A program made the position numbers and the translations under genes. Below are positions 1-7,230 of a DNA stretch of 64,000 nt, in pieces; position 1 is the first letter of the stretch; each line of letters opens with the position of its first letter. Below the pieces are notes generated by a model, which had not been told where the DNA came from, ran no database searches, and saw only the letters and a program-made list of their open reading frames with translations. This stretch comes from VRUE01 sp963837695 (GTDB taxonomy: Bacteria > Actinomycetota > Thermoleophilia > Solirubrobacterales > 70-9): NCBI GenBank assembly GCA_963837695.1, contig CAWINZ010000005.1:1860001-1924000 (forward strand), written 5' to 3'.

Positions 1-1219
1 GCGGACACAGACCGCCGAGCTTCAGCATCGCCAGGGAGATCAGCGCCTGAGGTGAGTGAAAGCCGAATGCGCGACGGGCGATCAGCCGGATCTGGGTGTT
101 GATCGCCTCCACTCGCGCGTTGGAGAGCCCGTGGCGGATCGCCGCGACGATGCCCTCCCGTTGCGCAGTGATCGTGCGGGCGAGCTTGACGAACGGCTTC
201 AGGCGGCAGCGCCGCGCCCAGACCAACCACTCATCCAGCAGGCGGATCGCCGCCCGATGTCCGAGTCGGTAGATCTGGCGCAGCTGCTCCTTCAGCAGGT
301 AGGCGCGATAGAGCGGCCGGTTGAGCCGCTCGAGGTCGGCGAGCTTTGACTGCTGGCGCGCTGTCAGGTTCTCGGGGTTCTTCCACAGGGCGTAGCGGGC
401 GCCCTTGAGCTCCGCCGCCACGTTGCCCTGCCCCTGGCGGCGCGCCTCGTTCCAGACCTCGCGGCGGACCTTGTCGAGCGCTTCGGTGGCGAGCTGCACG
501 ACATGAAAGGGATCGACGCAGCGCTTGGCCTTCGGGCAGCGCTTCACCAGCACCGCCTCGATCCAGCCCGCCATGTCGCAGGAGACAAGCTTCAAGCGCT
601 TGGTGCGCTTCTCGCCCAGCGCCTCGAAGAATGCCTCCACGGTCGCCTTGTCTCGTCCCGGCGCCGCCCAGATCAGCCTGCCGGTGTCGTGGTCGACCAC
701 CACGGTCAGGTAGCGGTGGCCCTTGCGGTGGGAGATCTCGTCGATGCCGATCCGCTCAAGGCCGGCAAGCAGGTCGGCATCGCGCCCGGCCTCGGCGGCG
801 ACCCGCTCGCAGATCGCCCCGACGCTGCGCCAGGCGATCCGCATCAACTCTGCGACGGCGCTGCCCGAGGTGTTCACCGCCAGCCAGGCGACCTGCTGCT
901 CGAAGGCGCGAGTGAAGCGCGAATCGTGCCGCGCCCAGGGCACGGCGCAGACGACGACGCCGTGCTCGGGGCAGGCGACCCTTGGGGCGTCGGCCTCCAG
1001 GTAGGCGATGGTCGTGCCGAGGTCAAGCGCCCGCCAGCGCCGGCGTCCCTCGCCGAGATCGAAGCCGGGCGCGCGGCGCCCGCAGACGCCGCAGCGATCC
1101 CGCTCCCGGTGGTGCGGCCTGACCGCCACCACTACCTGCCCTTCCTCGTCACTCTCGACGCTCTCGACGACCGCCCGCTCCAAGCCGAGCAGGCGTGCCC
1201 ATACCCTTTCCTTGCGCAC
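1..1219 (-). CDS. ISL3-family transposase (3' end cut by window edge)
   Basis: Reading the minus strand from a GTG at 1219, preceded by AAAGGAG, gives an uninterrupted frame of 406 codons that runs off the window start. The N-terminus has a Cys-rich zinc finger (CGVCGRR, later ACPEHG). The DDE core follows: an acidic residue in GIDEISHRKGH (about residue 155), a second in SCDMAGW and DPFHVVQ (about 215-240), and the last in LSNARVEAINTQIRLI (about 375) followed by RRAFGF. These are the hallmarks of ISL3 (DDE_Tnp_ISL3) transposases, usually 400-440 residues, so only a few C-terminal residues are missing. The gene looks intact otherwise. Its upstream terminal repeat probably lies at 1321-1334. 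Confidence 0.9.
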   Translation of the reverse strand, partial: MRKERVWARLLGLERAVVESVESDEEGQVVVAVRPHHRERDRCGVCGRRAPGFDLGEGRRRWRALDLGTTIAYLEADAPRVACPEHGVVVCAVPWARHDSRFTRAFEQQVAWLAVNTSGSAVAELMRIAWRSVGAICERVAAEAGRDADLLAGLERIGIDEISHRKGHRYLTVVVDHDTGRLIWAAPGRDKATVEAFFEALGEKRTKRLKLVSCDMAGWIEAVLVKRCPKAKRCVDPFHVVQLATEALDKVRREVWNEARRQGQGNVAAELKGARYALWKNPENLTARQQSKLADLERLNRPLYRAYLLKEQLRQIYRLGHRAAIRLLDEWLVWARRCRLKPFVKLARTITAQREGIVAAIRHGLSNARVEAINTQIRLIARRAFGFHSPQALISLAMLKLGGLCP

Positions 1220-1334
1220 GTCGTTGCCGCTCCTTTCGATTTCCAGCCTTCGAGAAGCCGGAAACCTAGGCGCGGAGCGGCGTGCGCCTCATCTTCACCT
1301 GCTTACTTCACCCACGGAAACGTCAATAGAGCCC
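1..1334 (-). mobile_element. ISL3-family insertion sequence, partial
   Basis: The transposase gene plus about 115 bp of upstream DNA. The proposed outer end is the minus-strand sequence starting GGGCTCTATTGACG at 1334, which resembles the GGCTC-type termini of ISL3 elements. The other end is outside the window, so the inverted repeat and the 8-bp target duplication expected for the family cannot be checked here. Confidence 0.5.
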
Positions 1335-1422
1335 GAAATTGGTCCCCGACTCCACCGAACTCAGCCGAACTCCTTGGACGTGATCGGCTCTGTCAGGCCA
1401 GATTCGGCTCTACGGACAGCGT

Positions 1423-1472
1423 GCGGCCCGACTCATAATCCGTCGGTCGAAGGTTCGAGTCCTTCCCGCCCC
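1423..1472 (+). pseudogene. tRNA 3'-half remnant (CAT anticodon-like)
   Basis: This segment reads like the anticodon arm, variable loop, T arm and 3' acceptor strand of a tRNA: an ACTCATAAT loop with a CAT anticodon, then GAAGG-TTCGAGT-CCTTC (a perfect T stem and loop), then CCGCCCC. No matching D arm or 5' acceptor strand (GGGGCGG) precedes it and the anticodon stem has mismatches. It is therefore a fragment, not a working tRNA. Such 3' ends are typical relics of integrase attachment sites. Its last 21 bases recur at 2244-2264. Confidence 0.5.
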
Positions 1473-1711
1473 CTATGGACGAGGGAAGAGGGCGCTCGGG
1501 CGGTGACGATCTCGCGACCGTCGGGAAAGAAGATCGCGATAGGCCGATGCTCCGCCACTGCTTCGGCCAGGATCGTGCTTAAGCCCTCCTGGTCGGCAGC
1601 GACGAAGGTGGTGCCCTCGGGTTAGCGATCCGGATCGAGCACAGCTTCAATCAGCCGCTCGTTTGTGATTTCTCCAGCTCGGGTGAACTTGCTGCGCTTT
1701 GGCTTCTCCAT
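1432..1711 (-). pseudogene. small unknown ORF broken by an in-frame stop
   Basis: From an ATG at 1711 the minus strand encodes 29 codons (MEKPKRSKFTRAGEI...) and meets TAA at 1622-1624. The same frame then continues as protein-like sequence (PEGTTFVAADQEGL... AIFFPDGREIVTARA) until it runs into the tRNA-like remnant. The simplest reading is a roughly 75-residue gene with a nonsense mutation and a lost C-terminus. I do not recognise the family. It lies next to DUF2442 and DUF4160 genes and inside the tRNA-end repeats, which fits a decaying accessory segment. Confidence 0.4.
1451..1471 (+). repeat. tRNA-end direct repeat, copy 1 (candidate att)
   Basis: A 21-base stretch beginning AGGTTCGAGTCCT and ending CCCGCCC. 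It matches 2244-2264 in the same orientation with one mismatch. The pair brackets about 0.8 kb of decayed small genes, as attL/attR of a small or shrunken element would. No integrase lies between them. Confidence 0.5.
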
Positions 1712-1768
1712 CAGTTCGTTATTGCTTCCCAGTCGTCGATCAGGTGGTGACCTGGCCCCCCGCGGGCG

Positions 1769-2035
1769 CTATGCAGCTGCGTTGGCGTGGCGCTGAGCGT
1801 GTGCGTAGAGAGTCTCGGGCGCGATGTCGGCTTGGTTGGGCCAGACGATCGTGCCGGCGTCCCGGTCGGCCTTGAGTTGGCGGAAGTAATCGAGATCGCG
1901 CAGCGGCTCGAAGATGCCCCCGTAGTCGAGCAGGTAGGAGAGGTCTACGTCGGCGCTCGTTGAATCCTCGAAGCGAACGTGAACCGCATAGCCCTCCCTG
2001 GGCGCCGCTTCGATCAGCATTGGCGTGCTTCTCAT
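1769..2035 (-). CDS. DUF2442 domain protein
   Basis: The 88-residue product has the DUF2442 pattern: an N-terminal beta region (YAVHVRFEDSTSADVDLSYLL), the central IFEPLRDLDYFRQL and the closing TIVWPNQADIAPETLY. Proteins of this family are short, of unknown biochemistry, and often encoded beside DUF4160 genes in toxin-antitoxin-like pairs. Here the DUF4160 remnant lies 18 bp upstream on the same strand, so the partner appears to have been lost. The ATG at 2035 is the only plausible start. The gene itself looks intact. Confidence 0.8.
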   Translation of the reverse strand: MRSTPMLIEAAPREGYAVHVRFEDSTSADVDLSYLLDYGGIFEPLRDLDYFRQLKADRDAGTIVWPNQADIAPETLYAHAQRHANAAA

Positions 2036-2053
2036 GGCCTTGATGGTAGAGGC

Positions 2054-2243
2054 TTACCCCAGCGGATCAACCGGTCGTGGCGGCTTGTGCTCGCGGGCCA
2101 GATTCCAGTTCTGTCGCAGCTCGTCTTGGTGCTCTTTCGCCCATTCGATGACCAGTTTCTGGGCGCGACGGGGCAGCCCTCCCGCGATTAACTCGATGCC
2201 ATCGATGTCAAACAAGGCCTCATCGTCGCCGTAGGTGGAGCGC
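2054..2243 (-). pseudogene. truncated DUF4160 gene (N-terminus missing)
   Basis: The minus strand encodes TYGDDEALFDIDGIELIAGG followed by LPRRAQKLVIEWAKEHQDEL and a TAA at 2054. This is the second half of a DUF4160 protein; the family normally starts with a segment ending HFHARYG. The match stops exactly where the tRNA-like repeat at 2244-2264 begins, and no start codon is available. The N-terminal half was therefore removed by a rearrangement with its endpoint at the repeat. The retained half shows no internal stop. Confidence 0.65.
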
Positions 2244-2264
2244 AGGTTCGAGTCCTGCCCGCCC
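2244..2264 (+). repeat. tRNA-end direct repeat, copy 2 (candidate att)
   Basis: A T-arm-like sequence (GCAGG-TTCGAGT-CCTGC) with a 3' acceptor strand CCGCCCT. It is the same orientation as 1451-1471 with one mismatch over 21 bases. It lies at the truncation point of DUF4160 and ends 3 bp before the stop codon of the next gene. Confidence 0.5.
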
Positions 2265-2267
2265 TAC

Positions 2268-2789
2268 TTACGCTGAGAACAACTCCTCTACGGAGTTGCG
2301 GAAGGTGGCCGGATCGATGGCCGGGAAGCGGTAGAGCTCGGGCTCGATCGAATTGAATTGGATCAGGGCCTCCGCCGGATTGACCAGGCCGGCGGCAACC
2401 ATCTCTTTGACATCGTGAATATCTTGCTCGTGGCTGCGCTCGATCTTTGAGAGCGCCTGGGCTACTGGGTCGAAATGGTGAAACGAGAGCTTGCCCTCCT
2501 TGGCGATCAAGGGGCTTCGATCCTCCCAGCCCGACGGCAGTGGGATGAAATCGGATGGTGCCGCCAGCTCGACGTTGAGGTTCAGTGCCTCCTTGAGTCG
2601 GGGAATCTCTCGCAGAATCTCATCGCGGTCGGGGATGAGCTTGATGTCGACGTCGATGGTCGTGTCCCGCCAGCCGTAGAGAACGGCGGTCGCTCCGCCG
2701 GTGAGATAAACACGGCCGTCGACCGAGGCGGCTCGCCCTAGCTCGCGCATGAATTGCTCGATGCGAGCGGAGTCGGCTAGCTCGCGCAT
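2268..2789 (-). CDS. nucleotidyltransferase-fold protein (DUF6036-like)
   Basis: The 173-residue product begins with a helix, then YLTGGATAVLYGWRDTTIDV, a nucleotidyltransferase GG-x-D-x-D arrangement in which the TIDVDIKL acidic pair (about residue 45) would bind metal. The rest is helical. Minimal nucleotidyltransferases of this type are common toxin-like components in two-gene modules. It overlaps the upstream small gene by 13 bp, so the two are co-expressed. Its stop codon lies 3 bp from the tRNA-like repeat, placing it at the edge of the accessory patch. Substrate unknown. Confidence 0.65.
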   Translation of the reverse strand: MRELADSARIEQFMRELGRAASVDGRVYLTGGATAVLYGWRDTTIDVDIKLIPDRDEILREIPRLKEALNLNVELAAPSDFIPLPSGWEDRSPLIAKEGKLSFHHFDPVAQALSKIERSHEQDIHDVKEMVAAGLVNPAEALIQFNSIEPELYRFPAIDPATFRNSVEELFSA

Positions 2790-3061
2790 GCCGCCGCTCG
2801 CTCGAAGCTGACGAGCCGGCGAAGCAGGGCGTTATAGGCGGAATGAGCGGCATCGCCTTTTTCGCGCGCAAGGAGCAGGTAGAGCTTGTGCTCGGGGGAG
2901 GGGATCGGCGACGACAACTCAACGCCCACTGAGCGCAGTCGTGGAGCGCCAATCGACACGAGCAGCGCCTCGGCCGATTCCCGTCCGCCGTCCAGGTCTT
3001 CAGCACCCTGCTTGACGAGGTCGGCGCCTGGGAGGGTGGCTAGGTTCGCAAAGCTGGCCAT
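2777..3061 (-). CDS. small partner protein of the nucleotidyltransferase, unknown
   Basis: A 94-residue, soluble-looking, helix-rich protein with no recognised motif (MASFANLATLPGADLV... LYLLLAREKGDAAHSAYNAL). It precedes and overlaps the nucleotidyltransferase gene by 13 bp on the same strand, so they form a translationally coupled pair. By position it could be the antitoxin or cognate subunit of a toxin-antitoxin-like module, but nothing in the sequence proves this. Confidence 0.5.
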   Translation of the reverse strand: MASFANLATLPGADLVKQGAEDLDGGRESAEALLVSIGAPRLRSVGVELSSPIPSPEHKLYLLLAREKGDAAHSAYNALLRRLVSFERAAACAS

Positions 3062-3137
3062 TCCCGTTTGAGGTTAGCGGCCTCAAGTCACTCGGATGAG
3101 GAAGTCACGCATGAGGAGAGCGTCTACCGTTGGTGTC

Positions 3138-3467
3138 ATGGCGGACCCTTCCGAGTTTGACGATTTCGAGTCGCTTGTCGTTGATGCGATCGATCGGCTC
3201 CCTGAGGAATTTCAGAAAGTGCTTGCGAACGTCGCGGTCGTCGTCTCCGATCTCGGAGCCGGGGAGCACGCGTATGGCCAGTACTTCGGGGACGGTGTCG
3301 CGCATGAACGCTACGAGGATCGGATCGTCATCTATCGCGACACGCTGGAACGCGACTTCGGCCACGACCGGGACCTGCTCGCCCGTCAGGTCGAGCGGAC
3401 CTTGCGTCACGAGCTCGCCCATCACCTCGGCTGGGACGAGCGAGGTGTGGGGGGCTTGGGTCTCTAG
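3138..3467 (+). CDS. minimal-gluzincin-like metallopeptidase family protein
   Basis: A small (109 aa) protein ending in HELAHHLGWDERG, an HExxHxxG zinc site near residue 95. The N-terminus (FESLVVDAIDRLPEEF) matches the family of short bacterial metallopeptidase-like proteins (COG3824), which start at such a phrase. I therefore chose the internal ATG at 3138 over an upstream in-frame start at 3096. No signal peptide; likely cytosolic. Proteolysis has seldom been demonstrated in the family, so the activity is inferred from the motif. Confidence 0.75.
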   Translation: MADPSEFDDFESLVVDAIDRLPEEFQKVLANVAVVVSDLGAGEHAYGQYFGDGVAHERYEDRIVIYRDTLERDFGHDRDLLARQVERTLRHELAHHLGWDERGVGGLGL

Positions 3468-3505
3468 CGCGAATAGGAGCCCCCGCGCGAACATATACTC
3501 GACCC

Positions 3506-3880
3506 GTGGAGTCCTCACAGGCCGAGCCGCTGAACAAGGATGGTTTTGCCGCGTTCGCGGAGCGTGCTGGAGAGAGTGGGCCGGTGGTGATGCTGAACCT
3601 GCTCGAGTTCAAGCCCGACGGCGGACGCGAGCGGTATGAGGAGTACGGCGAGGCGGTGGCTCCGTCGCTGGAGAAGGTCGGTGGTCGGATCGTCTTCATG
3701 GGAGCTCCGGCCCAGGCGCTTTTGGGCGACGATTCCTGGGACCTCGTGGTCCTCGTCGAATATCCCACCCGCCAGGCCTTCCTCGACATGATCGGCTCTG
3801 CTGAGTACCAGGCGATCGGGCATCTGCGCACGGAGGCCCTGGTCAGGGGCGAGCTGCACCCGATGGATCCAGCTGGTTAG
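3506..3880 (+). CDS. DUF1330 family protein
   Basis: A 124-residue protein starting at GTG 3506. It has a dimeric alpha-beta barrel-type layout: PVVMLNLLEFKPDGG early, a central YEEYGEAVAPSLEKVGGRIV, and WDLVVLVEYPTRQAFLDMI with SAEYQAIGHLRTEAL near the end. This is the DUF1330 pattern (EthD/antibiotic monooxygenase superfamily). Function unknown; stress-related or small-molecule roles are usual guesses. Its 3' end overlaps the convergent PhzF-like gene by 4 bp. Confidence 0.75.
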   Translation: MESSQAEPLNKDGFAAFAERAGESGPVVMLNLLEFKPDGGRERYEEYGEAVAPSLEKVGGRIVFMGAPAQALLGDDSWDLVVLVEYPTRQAFLDMIGSAEYQAIGHLRTEALVRGELHPMDPAG

Positions 3881-4545
3881 CCGGCCGACCTCACCGCGTC
3901 GAGGACGACCTTGCCGCCGACCTCGATCCGCCCGTCGGCGAGCGGCCGACAGAGCAGGACCGAGCCGCGGCCCTGGTGGATCGCGAGCGGCCGCTCCAGC
4001 TGGGCGCAGAGGGAGATCGCGGCGGAGCCCGTGGCCTCGTCCTCGGCAATCCCGGCTTCGGGGACGAAGGAGCGGGCGCGGATAGTTCCTGCCGATTCGT
4101 CGATCCAGGCCCACGTGTAGGAATTGACCTCCCGGACGGAGGCGGACAGGTCTCGCACCTCGGCCGGCGAGCCCAGCTGGCGGTAATCGAACCGAGGCGC
4201 CCACTCGGGCCTTGCCGCGACGTAGGTCATCTCGTCGGCGTAGCGCACCCCGATCTCCCCCGCGGGGGGTCGCAAAAACTCCACTCGCGCTCCCTCCCTT
4301 GCCAGTAGCCACGCGGCGCCTACCGTCGGGTGACCGGCGAAGGGAAGCTCGACCCGCGGCGTGTAGATGCTGAGCCGCCCCGTGGCAGGGTCGTCGATGA
4401 AGACGGTCTCGCTGAAGCCCAGCTCCGCCGCGACGCCCTGCCGGTCGGGCTCCGTCACCTGCCCGCCATCGAGGAAGACGCCAAGCGGGTTGCCCCACTC
4501 GCCATCCTCGTTGACGAAGACGCGGAGGACATGCAGGGCGGGCAC
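3877..4545 (-). CDS. PhzF family isomerase/epimerase-like protein
   Basis: The protein starts LHVLRVFVNEDGEWGNPLGV, with the family's early F-x-N-x-x-x-G-N-P phrase. It carries ELPFAGHPTVGAAWLL (about residues 67-82) and ends with EAGIAEDEATGSAA, the conserved DxATGSA signature of PhzF/diaminopimelate-epimerase-fold enzymes. At 222 residues it is shorter than the usual 260-300. Substrate cannot be deduced; family members act on small aromatic or amino acid substrates. It runs against the DUF1330 gene with overlapping stops. Confidence 0.85.
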   Translation of the reverse strand: MPALHVLRVFVNEDGEWGNPLGVFLDGGQVTEPDRQGVAAELGFSETVFIDDPATGRLSIYTPRVELPFAGHPTVGAAWLLAREGARVEFLRPPAGEIGVRYADEMTYVAARPEWAPRFDYRQLGSPAEVRDLSASVREVNSYTWAWIDESAGTIRARSFVPEAGIAEDEATGSAAISLCAQLERPLAIHQGRGSVLLCRPLADGRIEVGGKVVLDAVRSAG

Positions 4546-4609
4546 AGAGCGATCTTAGGTGCGAATATCGCTTCTGCTTCGTGTCGGTTCACCAACGAGA
4601 GGAGTCGAA

Positions 4610-5023
4610 GTGTCGGATCAAGGTCTGAAGCAACGCCGGGGGCGGCGCGCTCCGGCGTTCCTGGTTGCCCTGTCGATTGGGGTTGCCGGCATCGCCTGGG
4701 CGGGTTGCGGCGGCGGCAGCGGCAGCGACACCAGCACCGGCGAAGTCCAAGAACGGATCGAAAAGGCTGCCGAAGAAGCGAAGCAGGGACTTGAAAAGGG
4801 CTCCGAAGAAGTGAAGAAGGGCTTCGAAAAGGCCGAAAAGGAAGCCAAGCAGGGCGTCGAACAGGGCTCAAAGCAGGCCAAGGACGGGGTCCAGGAAGGC
4901 TCTCAGGAAGCGCAGGAGGGGATCGAAAGGGCCAAGCAGGAAGCGCAGAAGGGCATCGAAAAGGGCAAGGAAGAGGCCCAGAAGGGGATCGAAGAAGCCG
5001 AAAAGTACAGCGGGGGCAACTAG
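4610..5023 (+). CDS. lipoprotein with seven tandem 11-residue repeats
   Basis: From GTG 4610 (GAGAGGAG upstream) the 137-residue protein has a basic start, a hydrophobic segment (FLVALSIGVAGIAWAG) and a lipobox Cys before a Gly/Ser linker. The mature part is almost wholly an 11-residue repeat, about seven copies such as EEAKQGLEKGS, EEVKKGFEKAE and QEAQKGIEKGK. Eleven-residue amphipathic repeats form right-handed coiled coils or surface-binding helices, as in LEA-type and apolipoprotein-like proteins. It is predicted to be membrane-anchored outside the cell. It could be a stress or envelope protein; no exact family recognised. Confidence 0.7.
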   Translation: MSDQGLKQRRGRRAPAFLVALSIGVAGIAWAGCGGGSGSDTSTGEVQERIEKAAEEAKQGLEKGSEEVKKGFEKAEKEAKQGVEQGSKQAKDGVQEGSQEAQEGIERAKQEAQKGIEKGKEEAQKGIEEAEKYSGGN

Positions 5024-5025
5024 CC

Positions 5026-6300
5026 CTAGACGTGCGCCACGGCCGGGGCCGCCTCTTCGGCGAGATCCACGGCCAGGGCCTCGACGACGCGCGGGTCGAA
5101 CTGGCTGCCGGAGTTGCGGCGCAGCTCGACCAGCGCCTCGTCGGCTCCCACGGAGTCGCGGTATGCCCGCCGCCCGGTCATCGCGGTGAAGGCCGTCGAG
5201 ACGGCGAGCACCCGCGATCCGAGGGGGATCGCGTCGCCCGCCAGACCGTCCGGATAGCCGCTGCCGTCGAAATGCTCGGCGCTCGAGCGGATCAGGGCGG
5301 CCACGGACTCCAGGCTTGCCGCGGCGCCGACTATCCGCTCGCCCGCAACCGTGTGGCTACGGACCAGCGCCGTTTCCCCTTCGTCGAGCGGGGCCGGGTT
5401 CTTCAACACGGATTCCGGGACGGCCAGCAGTCCCGCGTCGTGCAGCTCGGCGGCAAGCGCGATGTCGTCGATCTCCCCGCGATCGAGGTTGAGCCGGCGG
5501 GCGAGTTGGACGGCTCGGTCGGCTGAGAATCTGATCTCATCGCGGTGCTCCGGATCGCGGGCGGTGATCGCGGCGATCAGAACGGCGTGTGCCTGGCGCC
5601 GCGCGGAGCGGTGCTGGCGCTGGCGATGCGCGGCGAGGCGCCGTCCGGCCACCTGAAAGGCAGCCTCGACATCGTCTGCCTCCGCCGGAATGCGCACCTC
5701 GCCATAGGAGCGACTGACCTGGGCAGCCGGATCGTCGCTCTGCAGTGAGCCGGTGGCGGCGAGGACTATCTCGCCGAGCTCCCGATCGGCGAGCGGCACC
5801 AGGATCGCCAATCTGCTTGCCGCCACCCTGTAGCCAATTCCACCCAAGGGCGCCACCGCGTCGACGAGGTGGCGAGAGAGATCGCGGAGCAGCGCGTCGC
5901 CGGCCGAGTAGCCGAGTCGATCGTTGTGCCCGTCGAGCCCCTCCAGCTCGAGCAGGACGAGCATCCACTCGGGCCCCGTGATCGCCGCGGCTGCAATGTC
6001 GGCTTCGAGGCTGCTGCGGTTGCGCAGCCCGGTCACACGATCGTTGAGCGCTTCGTTGTGTTGTTTCGCGAGCACGCCCGACTGAAGCCTGTTCGTTTTG
6101 AGCATCCTGATGAAAATGGTTGCGATCAGCCCCAGCGTCAGCCAGAAGACGAGGGCCGGCACGCCGCGGTTGAGGTGGTCGTAGACGAGCAGCGCGATGC
6201 CGACCGTGGCGAAACAGAGAGGAGCCACCACCGACCGCCAGCCGCTCGGTCCCAATACAGCGGTCCATGCACGATTGATCAGGTGCATGATTCTGTTCAT
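5026..6300 (-). CDS. membrane GGDEF-like/HD-GYP-like protein with degenerate sites
   Basis: Two N-terminal membrane helices (VVAPLCFATVGIALLVY and LVFWLTLGLIATIFI) precede a GGDEF-type fold (RVTGLRNRSSLEAD; LGYSAGDALLRDL). Where GGDEF should be, the sequence reads RVAASRLAIL. An HD-GYP fold follows (about residues 235-410) with AAELHDAGLLAVP, SHTVAGERIV and DGSGYPDGLAGDAIP. Several metal or catalytic residues are changed: HDxGK became HDAGL, the HHE before DGxGYP became SAEH, and the DxFDAM motif reads STAFTAM. It is therefore probably a sensor or scaffold rather than an active c-di-GMP enzyme. Confidence 0.75.
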   Translation of the reverse strand: MNRIMHLINRAWTAVLGPSGWRSVVAPLCFATVGIALLVYDHLNRGVPALVFWLTLGLIATIFIRMLKTNRLQSGVLAKQHNEALNDRVTGLRNRSSLEADIAAAAITGPEWMLVLLELEGLDGHNDRLGYSAGDALLRDLSRHLVDAVAPLGGIGYRVAASRLAILVPLADRELGEIVLAATGSLQSDDPAAQVSRSYGEVRIPAEADDVEAAFQVAGRRLAAHRQRQHRSARRQAHAVLIAAITARDPEHRDEIRFSADRAVQLARRLNLDRGEIDDIALAAELHDAGLLAVPESVLKNPAPLDEGETALVRSHTVAGERIVGAAASLESVAALIRSSAEHFDGSGYPDGLAGDAIPLGSRVLAVSTAFTAMTGRRAYRDSVGADEALVELRRNSGSQFDPRVVEALAVDLAEEAAPAVAHV

Positions 6301-6356
6301 CGGCAGCCGATACGCCGATGTAAAGAGCGACGGACGATTGATCGAAGGCTCGCCGA

Positions 6357-7133
6357 TCAGCGAACGGTGCAGTTCCGGGTCAGCGTGGTGTCGATCTGCT
6401 GCCCGCCCGCGAAGGAAAAAGTGCCACGGGTAAAGGAGAAGATCGCTCCCGGAAAACCCGACGGTGCGGCGCAGCGCGCGCTGAGGAAGCTGTAGCTCTT
6501 ACCGTGGTACTGGTACCTGCGGCTGAAGACGAGCGATACGTGGGTGACATAGCCGAGGTCCGATGCGAGGCGGGGAATCTTGGCAGACAGCACCGTGCCG
6601 AACTTGCCTTTGGCGGGGTGCCGGATCGTAAAAGCGAGCACCACCGTTACCTCGGCCGGGCTGGAGCCGTGGATGTGCAGCAGGATTGCGGGGCGGCCGT
6701 GGGAGCGGCCGTTGAAGGCAAGCATCTGGCCGTGCACCGGGAACGGCGCCCGGTCCGGGAACTGGACGTTGGCGGCGAACTGGCCGCGGCCGACCAGGGC
6801 GGGACGGCAGCGTTCGAGGGCAACCTGGGTATTGGTCGACTCGAGCAGGCCCGGATTGCAGACGGGCAGGCCGATGGTGGAGATCCGGCCATAGCGGTTC
6901 ACCTCGAAGGAGATCCGGCGAAGCTGCGGGGGTCGTTTCCCTTCCGCGGTCTTGATCGAGGTATCGAGGTTGACGGTGACCGGCACGTCGCGGTTGCGTG
7001 GCAGCGAGCGGGGGTTGAACCCCCCGCCGAAGCTGACGTACAGGCCATTTTCGCCGGCGAGCTCCGCGCGGGCGATTGCGGCGCCGGAGAGCACCGTGGC
7101 AAGCAGCAGCCCTATGACGGCGATCCGCTTCAT
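6357..7133 (-). CDS. secreted protein of unknown function
   Basis: A clear signal peptide (MKRIAVIGLLLATVLSGAAI, cleavage after ARA) is followed by about 235 residues of beta-rich sequence with few charged clusters. Recognisable phrases include NGLYVSFGGGFNPRSLPR and two later Cys pairs (VCNPGLLES... LERCRP; ARCAAP... RNCTVR). I do not recognise a characterised family. It is likely an exported, disulfide-containing protein. It is transcribed divergently from the kinase gene, with under 100 bp between them. Confidence 0.6.
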   Translation of the reverse strand: MKRIAVIGLLLATVLSGAAIARAELAGENGLYVSFGGGFNPRSLPRNRDVPVTVNLDTSIKTAEGKRPPQLRRISFEVNRYGRISTIGLPVCNPGLLESTNTQVALERCRPALVGRGQFAANVQFPDRAPFPVHGQMLAFNGRSHGRPAILLHIHGSSPAEVTVVLAFTIRHPAKGKFGTVLSAKIPRLASDLGYVTHVSLVFSRRYQYHGKSYSFLSARCAAPSGFPGAIFSFTRGTFSFAGGQQIDTTLTRNCTVR

Positions 7134-7230
7134 CCCACCTCTGTGAAGAATTCTATTCCCGCGACCTAACCTGACCCGCGATGGTTGGGTTAAGAGCCTG
7201 TTGGCGCAGCGGTCGGGTTACAGTCCCGCG

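Noticed and set aside
503..1438. Plus-strand frame of 311 codons in the first 1.4 kb
   Set aside because: It is antisense to the ISL3 transposase, which has full DDE motifs in the minus strand frame.
1423..1472. Functional tRNA-Met gene
   Set aside because: No D arm or 5' acceptor strand pairs with it and the anticodon stem has mismatches.
1..3061. Prophage or large integrative element at the left end
   Set aside because: No integrase, phage structural or replication genes; only an IS, small unknown genes and tRNA-end repeats are present.
4700..5010. Satellite-like DNA repeat or CRISPR-like array
   Set aside because: The 33-bp periodicity is coding and degenerate, with no conserved repeat/spacer alternation; it encodes an 11-residue protein repeat.
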